From JBBATK01 sp046297095 (lineage in GTDB: Bacteria > Bacteroidota > Ignavibacteria > Kapaibacteriales > NICIL-2): 64,000 nucleotides of DNA. The notes below the pieces were generated by a model. The model made no database searches and was not told where the DNA came from. It saw nothing but the letters and a program-made list of their open reading frames with translations. How positions within the stretch are numbered: position 1 is the first letter of the stretch; every line of letters starts with the position of its first letter. Positions 35,774 to 43,535 of the stretch are shown here, piece by piece. The stretch is from assembly GCA_046297095.1 (NCBI GenBank), contig JBKCNS010000051.1, positions 1 to 64,000 on the forward strand, read 5' to 3'. A program made the position numbers and the translations under genes.

Positions 35774-37618
35774 TTATCTCATCACTACTACTTGTTGTGT
35801 TGTACCATCTGCAAATCGAACGTAATAAACGCCTGCAGCAACGTCGGATATGTCCAGGGACGAAGCTTGACGAACCACGCGAACTCTGTCACCGGTTGCA
35901 TTATACAAGGCGGCATCCGACGGCGTTGAAAAGTTCAATTGCGTGGATGTGGGGTTCGGGTACACGGTTACAGCGACAGCGTTTCGCTCATCACTGTCTT
36001 TGTCTATAGAGTTAACCAGCTGCTTCAATCCCGACACAGCAAAGGTCAGTGAGTTTTTCGCCGCTGCATCACTGATCGTTGCATTATCAGGATGCTGCGA
36101 ATTGATCAACACGGTATTGCCATCATCAAGCGAAGCAAATCCGGTAATCTCCGAGCCGTACGGCGAGATAGCCAAGCGATAGAGATTGTCGATTGTGGGT
36201 GCTTTGGTCATGTCTAACAGCCATGCTTCGCAGTTTGTGCCACGCATACCGGTGTTCGGCATTCTGCCAAAGCTTGTGCCATTAAGATCCTCTTCGATAA
36301 CCATGAATGTTTTACCATTCACATAGAGAAATCCAAGACCATCCGGATTGGAAAGATGTTTCTCAGGATACTTGCCGGGCACGGCCTGTGCGTCGGTGAT
36401 GTACGGTCCGCCTTCGATAAATGAACGCACGGAGTTGTCGGTTAAATCAAGCACAAGAACACGACCATAATAATCAGTGTATGCGGTACTATCGAGCGCC
36501 ACACCTTGCTCTTTTGCTCTGTCGTAAGCGTGCTGCGGAAGAGTCCATCCGTCTGCAACGGCAGATTTGTAGCCGCTACCGGGGCGGTCCACGCCGGTTT
36601 CGGTGATGTAAATCTTGCCATCTGTTTTGTTGAATGCACCCCACTCAAGACGTGTAAATCCGGTGATGCCTTGTGTTTTAGCCCAGTTGTGAGGAGCTAC
36701 AAGTATGTCCCAGTTTTTTGCAGGATCATTCGGCACCTCTACCCACGAACCTGTAAAGCTTCCTTTGTTTTGCTTGTAGAAGTATGTTTTTCCTTTGGTG
36801 TAATCACCCGCAACATCTGCAACAAACTTGGTAAGAATGGAACGGCCTGCTGCGCCATCTTCAAACAGAAAAATTGTTTTGCCATCGGGATGCACAACAC
36901 CACCTTCAAAGCCTTGACGGCCCCAGTTATAGTACTTGCGAACAGCCTTGGCAGACTTCGGATCGATCTCGACCATCCAGTTAAGATTCTCGAAGCGCTT
37001 AATCACTTTGCCATCCAAACCCGGAAATCCGGAAGCAACTTTCGAACCGATCACAAAGTCACTTGTGTCGCGAAAACCCTTGCCATCCGAGTTTATCATC
37101 TTGTTGTTTGTTTGGTACCACTCCTCGGCAGTCCACACACGGCCAAATCCGGACATACCGCCGCAATTCATACCCGTTTCGCCAACAGTGTTTTTGAAGT
37201 CTACATTGAAAAACTTGCCCTTGCGGCCATCGGCCAATGTTTGCTCAAGAACCTCAAGAGATCCGTCGGCTTTTTTACCGAGCTTGAACATGGTCATCCC
37301 ACCACCGTCGCCAATTTTGTCGTTGGCTTCAATCATTTCGTGATTAACAATGAAGTAACCCATCGATGATCCGGACTCGTCGGCAGCATAACCTATATAG
37401 TCATGCCACTGTTTGGCCAGTGTACGTCCTGTGCCTGTCTCCACGGAGTCAACTCCACCAACGAAAATGTTCTGATACTTCAAAGGAGACGGTGGAACAA
37501 CCACTCTACCTTGCAGATACGGTATCATAGTTACCGGCTCGATCTTCACAGGAAAATCCTGCGCGCTTACACTACTCGTTGCCATTACAGCAGCGGCAAA
37601 CAGACCCAAAACCTTCAT
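35774..37618 (-). CDS. PhoX-like (DUF839) phosphatase with T9SS sorting domain
   Basis: This 614-residue secreted protein has a signal peptide (MKVLGLFAAAVMATSSVSA). A beta-propeller follows, of the PhoX/DUF839 type: YFIVNHEMIE, ETGMNCGGMSGFGRVWTAEEW, GRQGFEGGVVHPDGKTIFLFEDG and FTRLEWGAFN. PhoX is a calcium/iron alkaline phosphatase; many DUF839 members are uncharacterised. The final 80 residues are a T9SS domain (VTVYPNPTSTQLNF, LYNATGDRVRVV, ISDVAAGVYYVRFADG), so the protein reaches the surface. GC content is clearly below the neighbouring genes and it lies inside the 22-bp repeat pair with the peroxidase. The alkaline phosphatase role is inferred from the family only. Confidence 0.82.
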   Translation of the reverse strand: MKVLGLFAAAVMATSSVSAQDFPVKIEPVTMIPYLQGRVVVPPSPLKYQNIFVGGVDSVETGTGRTLAKQWHDYIGYAADESGSSMGYFIVNHEMIEANDKIGDGGGMTMFKLGKKADGSLEVLEQTLADGRKGKFFNVDFKNTVGETGMNCGGMSGFGRVWTAEEWYQTNNKMINSDGKGFRDTSDFVIGSKVASGFPGLDGKVIKRFENLNWMVEIDPKSAKAVRKYYNWGRQGFEGGVVHPDGKTIFLFEDGAAGRSILTKFVADVAGDYTKGKTYFYKQNKGSFTGSWVEVPNDPAKNWDILVAPHNWAKTQGITGFTRLEWGAFNKTDGKIYITETGVDRPGSGYKSAVADGWTLPQHAYDRAKEQGVALDSTAYTDYYGRVLVLDLTDNSVRSFIEGGPYITDAQAVPGKYPEKHLSNPDGLGFLYVNGKTFMVIEEDLNGTSFGRMPNTGMRGTNCEAWLLDMTKAPTIDNLYRLAISPYGSEITGFASLDDGNTVLINSQHPDNATISDAAAKNSLTFAVSGLKQLVNSIDKDSDERNAVAVTVYPNPTSTQLNFSTPSDAALYNATGDRVRVVRQASSLDISDVAAGVYYVRFADGTTQQVVVMR

Positions 37619-37933
37619 TTGTCACTCCCTGAAATTGATTGAAAAAAATTCCGATTGCTACGGGAGGCAAACTCCGGCTTGCACGTAACCTCAGGGTAAA
37701 CTCTTCGTTACCAAATCCGGGCATAGTATTACCTATTGAAAAAACCACCATCGGATCTTTTTTTAAACGTGCTAGGCGCACCGGATTGTGTGCACGTGAT
37801 TCACTCGTCCCTGTAGGTAACATCGACGGTGCGGAATGCTGCAGTGTAGAAACAGCAGATGCGTCTGGATCAAACAGGGCTTTCCTCCCTGCAGCGTTCG
37901 TATTTTGTTTTGTACTACAACCGAAGGTGCGTG
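37619..37933. other. 315-bp intergenic region between PhoX-like gene and plsY
   Basis: This is AT-rich near the middle, with no protein family match in either strand. It contains the right-hand 22-bp direct repeat at its end and TATTTTG just before it, which could be part of a plsY promoter. A short open frame at 37639-37944 shows no recognisable content. Confidence 0.5.
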
Positions 37934-37935
37934 AT
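37914..37935 (+). repeat. 22-bp direct repeat, right copy
   Basis: This is identical to 33574-33595. It contains GAAGG as the plsY ribosome binding site and AT of its start codon, so the native context is plausibly here. The two copies enclose 4.3 kb with two lower-GC genes. Confidence 0.9.
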
Positions 37936-38575
37936 GAACATTGATATTCTCCCCGTCGTGGCTGCGTTGGCTGCCTACCTTGTGGGCTGCTTTCCCAGCT
38001 CCTATCTCTTTGTACGCCTTGCGTCCGGAAAAAATGTTCTGCACGAGGGCACCGGCAACATGGGCGGCATGAATAGCTACGAAGTAACCGGCAAGCGCAG
38101 GGTGGGAATTGCTGTTGCCCTGTTTGATGCGGCAAAGGGCGCGCTGGTATGCTGGGGTGCGCATGCTCTGGGAGCAACGCCTACAGTGGTTGCCTACTCT
38201 GCCGTTGCAGTGGTATTGGGCCACTGTTACAATGTGTTTTTTAGGTTTCGCGGTGGGCGCGGCATTGCCACAGCCGCAGGCGTTGGTGCGGTCATCAATC
38301 CCTTGCCCTTGCTGCTGTGGGCCTTGATGTACCTGACGGGGTACTATGTGATTCGGCGGGATATCCATGTGGGGAGCATCACCGGAATACTCGGACTGCT
38401 TGTGCTTACCTACACCACGCCCACCACACTGCTGAGCTTAACGATGCTAATGACACCCTTTGATGTGGGCTTGCTCAAAGGTGTGATCTACATGATGTGT
38501 ATGATTATGTTCTTGCGCCACATCGAACCAATGCGCGCACTGTTCGAGCGCATGCAAAACGACATCTCTGAGTAG
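37934..38575 (+). CDS. plsY: Glycerol-3-phosphate acyltransferase PlsY
   Basis: This 213-residue polytopic protein begins MNIDILPVVAALAAYLVGCFPSSY. The PlsY loops are present: GTGNMGGMNSYEVTGKR matches the first motif and GHCYNVFFRFRGGRGIATAAG the second, which binds glycerol-3-phosphate. PlsY transfers acyl groups from acyl phosphate in the first step of phospholipid synthesis in the inner membrane. The motif Asn/Gly pattern is slightly divergent from the usual GSGNxGATN. AAGG with a good spacer decides the ATG at 37934 over an earlier in-frame codon. Confidence 0.9.
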   Translation: MNIDILPVVAALAAYLVGCFPSSYLFVRLASGKNVLHEGTGNMGGMNSYEVTGKRRVGIAVALFDAAKGALVCWGAHALGATPTVVAYSAVAVVLGHCYNVFFRFRGGRGIATAAGVGAVINPLPLLLWALMYLTGYYVIRRDIHVGSITGILGLLVLTYTTPTTLLSLTMLMTPFDVGLLKGVIYMMCMIMFLRHIEPMRALFERMQNDISE

Positions 38576-38633
38576 TGACAAAGCTGTTCGCCTTTCCGTA
38601 TCACATCCTGTTTCACCTCCATAGCTGTCCATC

Positions 38634-40031
38634 ATGACTCCGCTGTCGACGCTTCGCTCTATCAACCCGGCCACGAACTCTTTGCTTGCGGAAGTGGACG
38701 TGATGACCGAATGGGAGATTGAGCACTCTCTTACTGCGGTTCATCGCAGTTATGCGGGCTGGAAACAGGTGCCATTGGACGAACGCTGCGAGCGGGTGTC
38801 GGCGCTTGCCGCGTTGCTGCGCCGGTATGCGGAAGAAACATCGCTCATGATGTGCAACGAGATGGGCAAACCCATTGTGCAAGCTCGAGCAGAGATAGAA
38901 AAATGTGCTGCTGCATGCGCATTCTATGCCCGGGAAGCCGCATCAATGCTGGCGCCGGAGGATTTGCTTGCTAATTCCCACGGCGCAACCCCGGCGGACT
39001 TCCGCAGCGTGCGTATGGAATACGAAGCTCTGGGCGTGGTGCTCGCTATCATGCCATGGAACTTTCCCTATTGGCAAGCTATTCGCGCAGTGGTCCCGGC
39101 AATTCTTGCGGGCAACACCGTACTGCTGAAGCCGGCTCCTGAAGTTCCTTTGAGCGCGGAGATGCTGCAACGATTGTTCGACGCCGCCGGCTTAGGCAAT
39201 GGCATTGTGTGCACACTACGCGCCACCAACGAGCAAACGCAGCAATGCATTGCGGACAAACGCGTGGCTGCCGTTACATTCACGGGCAGTACGCGCGGGG
39301 GTAAAGAAGTGGCAGCGCAGGCCGGAAGATTTTTGAAGAAAACCGTGCTGGAACTTGGCGGAAGCGACGCCGTGTGCGTGTGCGACGACGCCGACATTTC
39401 TCTTGCGGCAAGCATCGCTATGCGGTCCCGGCTTGTGAACAGCGGTCAGAGCTGCATAGCCGCTAAGCGCTGCGTGGTGATGCGTGAAGTAGCAGATCAG
39501 TTCGAGCAGGCAGTAAGCCGCGAAGTGCTCCGCGCTGTAACGGGCGATCCCAAAGATGAAGCCACTACCGTGGGTCCTCTTGCTCGACGTGATCTTTGCG
39601 ATACACTTCACGAGCAAGTTCAGCAAAGCATCAGCCAAGGCGCGCGGGTACTGGTGGATGGCGGCCCCACCGGCGCCGGTTGTTTTTTTGCCCCCATGGT
39701 TGTTTCTGATATAAAGCCCGGCATGCCGATGTATGAAGAAGAAGTTTTTGGTCCGGCGCTGGCAATTATCATCGTGGACAGCGAGGAAGAAATGATTCGT
39801 GTAGCCAACGACACTCGCTATGGTTTGGGTGCAACGGTGGTGAGCACCAACGAGCAGCGCGCACATCGCATTGCCGGTGCCTTGCAGGCAGGCGTGGTAT
39901 TTATCAACGATATGGTGCGCTCGGACGTGCGCTTTCCTTTTGGAGGTTGTAAAGAGTCCGGTTGGGGACGCGAACTGGGCGCACATGGCATTCGCGAGTT
40001 CACGAATATCAAGATTGTGGCGGCGGCGTAA
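38634..40031 (+). CDS. Aldehyde dehydrogenase, succinate-semialdehyde type
   Basis: This 465-residue NAD(P)-dependent aldehyde dehydrogenase has PWNFPYWQ (141-148), the general base Glu240 in VLELGGSD, the catalytic Cys274 in NSGQSCIAAKR, and PMYEEEVFGPALAI further on. The layout and PFGGCKESGWGRELG near the C-terminus fit the succinate-semialdehyde dehydrogenase group (GabD/Sad), which feeds GABA-derived carbon into the TCA cycle. The exact aldehyde is uncertain. It starts 58 bp after plsY on the same strand. Confidence 0.9.
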   Translation: MTPLSTLRSINPATNSLLAEVDVMTEWEIEHSLTAVHRSYAGWKQVPLDERCERVSALAALLRRYAEETSLMMCNEMGKPIVQARAEIEKCAAACAFYAREAASMLAPEDLLANSHGATPADFRSVRMEYEALGVVLAIMPWNFPYWQAIRAVVPAILAGNTVLLKPAPEVPLSAEMLQRLFDAAGLGNGIVCTLRATNEQTQQCIADKRVAAVTFTGSTRGGKEVAAQAGRFLKKTVLELGGSDAVCVCDDADISLAASIAMRSRLVNSGQSCIAAKRCVVMREVADQFEQAVSREVLRAVTGDPKDEATTVGPLARRDLCDTLHEQVQQSISQGARVLVDGGPTGAGCFFAPMVVSDIKPGMPMYEEEVFGPALAIIIVDSEEEMIRVANDTRYGLGATVVSTNEQRAHRIAGALQAGVVFINDMVRSDVRFPFGGCKESGWGRELGAHGIREFTNIKIVAAA

Positions 40032-40228
40032 CAGCTTTTTGGCCCTCTATAGCCGCAAAACAAGCGGTTCCGGCGGTGCTCGTTTTTTTTCTGTTCAAGC
40101 AGCGAACAGGCAGCGGGAAATTTCGGATCTTGCTCGTACTCCAGGGCGCATTATCACATGTAGCTAGCACTGCTAGCCCCGGCGATTCTTCCGCGCCGGC
40201 GCTCGCCATGGATATCGTTCGTTTATCT

Positions 40229-40270
40229 CTTCAGAGATTCATCTTCAGAAATTCATCTTCAGAAATTCAA
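40229..40270 (+). repeat. Three 14-bp direct repeats before dnaX
   Basis: CTTCAGAGATTCAT, CTTCAGAAATTCAT and CTTCAGAAATTCAA follow without gaps and end 9 bp before the dnaX ATG. They occupy the position of a leader or ribosome binding region. The 14-bp period is not a multiple of three, which argues against coding sequence. Confidence 0.85.
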
Positions 40271-40279
40271 GCATCGATT

Positions 40280-42184
40280 ATGTCAGCAAGCACTCAAGAA
40301 TCTATGGACTCCATGCAGACGGCACCTGCATATACGGTTACGGCGCGCAAGTATCGCCCGCAGCTGTTTGGCGATGTGGTGGGTCAGGAGCATATCTCTA
40401 CAACGCTCACCAACGCTATTACGCAGCATCGCGTGCATCATGCGTATTTGTTTTGCGGACCGCGGGGCGTTGGTAAAACCACCACCGCAAGGATTTTCGC
40501 TCGCGCATTGAATTGCTCGAATCCTATTGGCGGCGTGGAGCCGTGCAACGAGTGTTCATCCTGCTTGGATATTCTTAATGGCAGGTCTCTGGATGTGATA
40601 GAAATAGACGGTGCTTCGAATAATTCTGTGGACGACATCCGCAAACTGCGCGAGAACGCCAAGTACCCGCCGGTGCACGGCAAGTACAAGATGTACATCA
40701 TCGACGAGGTGCACATGCTCTCCACTTCGGCCTTCAATGCCCTGTTGAAGACACTGGAGGAGCCGCCCCCGCACTTGCTGTTCATGTTTGCCACAACCGA
40801 ATCGCACAAGGTTCCTGCTACTATCGTAAGCCGCTGCCAGCGTTTTGATTTTCGGCGCATGCAAATTGAGTCCATCGTACATCACCTGGCGTCTATTGCG
40901 GCAAAGGAACACGTGGTGATTGATGAAGAGTCTCTTATGGCTATTGCAAAAAAGGGCGACGGCTCCATGCGAGACTCGCAGAGCATTTTTGATCAAGTGC
41001 GCGCCTTTTGCGGAGACACTATTGCTTTCAGCGAAGTGGCCAACGCGCTGCATTTATTGGACGAAGAGTTTTTCTTTGCTATCAGCGATGCCATGCTGGA
41101 AAAAAACACTGCCATCATGTTCGGACTGGTGGATCAGGTGGTGAGCAAAGGCTACGACATTCACGAGTGCTTGAGCGGAATGCAGATGCACTTCCGGAAT
41201 ATTCTGAGTGTGGTATCTACCGGATCCACACATCTGATTGAGTCGTCGTCGGCAATACTTGAGCGCTATACCGCATCGGCCGCGCGCTTCCGCCAGGCAG
41301 AGGTGCTGCGCATCATGAGCATGATTTCCAGAACGGAACAACAGCTAAAGCTCTCAGCGCAGCCGCGAGCACTCTTCGAAGTTCTCTTGGTGAGTTTGGC
41401 ATCGCTGGATGATATCGTAGAGATCTCCGAGCTGGTGCGCGAGATTCGCGAAGCAAAGAAAGGCGGCACTAAAGTGAATATGTTGAGTTCCGCCGTTCAT
41501 GCCACCACGCCGGTACCACCGCCCGAGGTCATTGCTAAAAGAGCAGCCGCTGCGGAAGCACGCACCATGCTTGCAACGGCAGCTGTGCAGACCCGGCCCA
41601 TTGCTGCAACGCGTGTGGCAACGCGGCCTGCAGCGACAGCAACTACCTCCGTACGCAATACAGCGCCTGCTACCGACTCTGCTACCGGCTCTACTACCGA
41701 CTCTGCTACCGGCACGGTGAGCGCGTCTGTTTTAGAGAATCGTTGGGATGAGTTTGTGAGCTCATTGCCGCCATCGTTGGCCGGAGTGAAAATGGCGTTA
41801 AAGACAGGTCAGTATAGCATGGTGGAATTCTCCGACGCCGACATACATGTAGTGGTGCGCTCGGAAGAGTTTATGTATAAAGACATTTCCGCTTCCAAGG
41901 CAGCATTAGGAACCCGGCTGGAGAAATTCTATGGCTCTCACGTTCGTGTGCGTGTGTCGTACGCCGGTGCCGAGAACATTGATACTGCCGCGTCTGCAGG
42001 CGATGCAACTGTGAGTGCCGATACCACAGCAGCAGTAGGGACCATGCAGGGGAATTCAGCTCATGGTGCTGCTCAGAGCACTGCCAAAGGCACCGCTCAG
42101 GGCACGCCTTCAGAGAAATCTACCGTTGAGCGCATTCTGGTAGAGGCCTTCGGTGCAAAGAAGATTCCGCTTCCCGGAACCTAA
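40280..42184 (+). CDS. dnaX: DNA polymerase III subunit gamma/tau
   Basis: This roughly 634-residue clamp-loader subunit has Walker A GPRGVGKTT (60-68) and zinc cysteines 79, 89, 92 and 95. MYIIDEVHMLSTSAFNALLKTLEEPP is split over Walker B and the following helix, and SRCQRF is sensor 1. DnaX forms the ATP-driven core of the clamp loader that places the beta clamp on DNA. The C-terminal third includes an Ala/Thr-rich linker with repeated AT-DSA words and then a tau-like domain. No clear frameshift site for a short gamma form is seen. The frame stays open upstream, but MSASTQESMDSMQTAP at 40280 is the sensible start; three 14-bp repeats lie just before it. Confidence 0.93.
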   Translation: MSASTQESMDSMQTAPAYTVTARKYRPQLFGDVVGQEHISTTLTNAITQHRVHHAYLFCGPRGVGKTTTARIFARALNCSNPIGGVEPCNECSSCLDILNGRSLDVIEIDGASNNSVDDIRKLRENAKYPPVHGKYKMYIIDEVHMLSTSAFNALLKTLEEPPPHLLFMFATTESHKVPATIVSRCQRFDFRRMQIESIVHHLASIAAKEHVVIDEESLMAIAKKGDGSMRDSQSIFDQVRAFCGDTIAFSEVANALHLLDEEFFFAISDAMLEKNTAIMFGLVDQVVSKGYDIHECLSGMQMHFRNILSVVSTGSTHLIESSSAILERYTASAARFRQAEVLRIMSMISRTEQQLKLSAQPRALFEVLLVSLASLDDIVEISELVREIREAKKGGTKVNMLSSAVHATTPVPPPEVIAKRAAAAEARTMLATAAVQTRPIAATRVATRPAATATTSVRNTAPATDSATGSTTDSATGTVSASVLENRWDEFVSSLPPSLAGVKMALKTGQYSMVEFSDADIHVVVRSEEFMYKDISASKAALGTRLEKFYGSHVRVRVSYAGAENIDTAASAGDATVSADTTAAVGTMQGNSAHGAAQSTAKGTAQGTPSEKSTVERILVEAFGAKKIPLPGT

Positions 42185-42236
42185 GAATGCTGCCTGAGTA
42201 TGTGCAGGTGTTTGCAGGTAGTTGCAAACAATCAGC

Positions 42237-43307
42237 TCACCCTTCGGTGCACGATCGCATATACTCGTGCACGCAGGCGCGCAAGCCTTCCTCGAAGGGT
42301 ATGGCTGCCTTCCAACCCAGTTTGGCAGCGCGGGAAACCGACAGGCATTTAGACGGCACACCATCGGGCTTTGAGCGGTCGTACGCAAGGCTTCCGGCGA
42401 AGCCCACCATATCGGCAATGCGCTGAGCTACATCGCGCAGCGTTAGGTCCATACCGGTACCGATGTTCACCAGTTCTCCGGCATATCCGGCCGAAACATT
42501 ATTCATAAAGTGCAGTGCCGCTGCAGCCACATCGTCTGCATGAAGAAACTCGCGCCGCACCAGGCCACTACCCCATAGCACTACTGCATCGGCGGTGATA
42601 CCCCGCTCGGCCAATAATGCAACGGCTTCGTTATCGGTAAAGCGTTGCGACTTCAGCACACCAAAGCCTACGTCTCGCTGTGCAAGGTCTCGCTGTATAG
42701 ACGCAAAGTCCCGCTTCGCAAGCAGTGCTGCGAGCGTGAACTTGCGTATCAGTGCCGGCAATGCGTGTGATGTTTCCAAATTGTAGTTGTCGTTCGGGCC
42801 ATACAGATTGGTGGGCATCAACGACAAATAATCGGTGCCGTATTGCTCGTTGTAATACTGACACATTTTCACACCGGCAATCTTTGCAATGGCATAGGGT
42901 TCGTTTGTGTGCTCCAGCCGGCCCGTAAGGAGCATGTCTTCCGTCATAGGCTGAGCGGCGCGGCGCGGATAAATGCACGACGATCCTAGGTTCACCAGCT
43001 TACGCACACCCGAACGCCGTGCAGCTTCAATCACATTCGTGGTGATCATGATATTCTGATACATGAACTCACCGCGATAGGTGGCATTGGCATAAATACC
43101 CCCAACTTTCGCAGCAGCAAGAAACACGTACTCCGGCTTCTCCCGCTCAAAGAACTCTGTGACATCGGCTTGGTTCAGAAGGTCCAGCCGGGCATGCGGT
43201 ACGCACAGCGTATTGGCGTAACCCTTGGCATGAAGCAGGCGGGTAATGGCACTGCCCACCAAACCACTGTGGCCGGCAATGTATATGCGGGAATCGGCGT
43301 TCATCAT
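42237..43307 (-). CDS. fcl: GDP-L-fucose synthase
   Basis: This 356-residue short-chain dehydrogenase of the extended type has the NAD(P)-binding glycine motif AGHSGLVGSA and the catalytic triad Ser110 in LGSSCIYP with Tyr138 and Lys142 in YAIAKIAG. LMPTNLYGPNDNYN is also typical of this enzyme. It epimerises and reduces GDP-4-keto-6-deoxymannose to GDP-L-fucose for surface polysaccharides. The partner Gmd is not in the window. About 35 residues around 205-235 (AQRDVGFGVLKSQRFTDNE) form an insertion relative to the common length near 320. It is convergent with dnaX. Confidence 0.92.
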   Translation of the reverse strand: MMNADSRIYIAGHSGLVGSAITRLLHAKGYANTLCVPHARLDLLNQADVTEFFEREKPEYVFLAAAKVGGIYANATYRGEFMYQNIMITTNVIEAARRSGVRKLVNLGSSCIYPRRAAQPMTEDMLLTGRLEHTNEPYAIAKIAGVKMCQYYNEQYGTDYLSLMPTNLYGPNDNYNLETSHALPALIRKFTLAALLAKRDFASIQRDLAQRDVGFGVLKSQRFTDNEAVALLAERGITADAVVLWGSGLVRREFLHADDVAAAALHFMNNVSAGYAGELVNIGTGMDLTLRDVAQRIADMVGFAGSLAYDRSKPDGVPSKCLSVSRAAKLGWKAAIPFEEGLRACVHEYMRSCTEG

Positions 43308-43535
43308 GATTCAAGGATAGGAAAAAAATCAACACGTTCTGAGGTACCTGAGCCAATTAGCCGATGTGAGAGTACGGCATCGGGCCCGCCGGCATCGGTT
43401 CATGCTCACGCGGGGTTTTTGTAAGTTGCACCAACAAGGATTGTGAAAGGCAGGCATTGGACATAAGCCGCAGCGGCATTTGCAAAGAACAGCAGTATTG
43501 TACCTAAACATCGGTACCTTCCGCGGGAACACGTC

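Noticed and set aside
37639..37944. Plus-strand ORF of 101 codons before plsY
   Set aside because: No family resemblance; it overlaps the plsY start in another frame and the right 22-bp repeat.
40032..40100. Terminator after the aldehyde dehydrogenase gene
   Set aside because: A short GCCGC/GCGGT stem lies 13 bases from an eight-T run; the spacing is too long for a convincing terminator.
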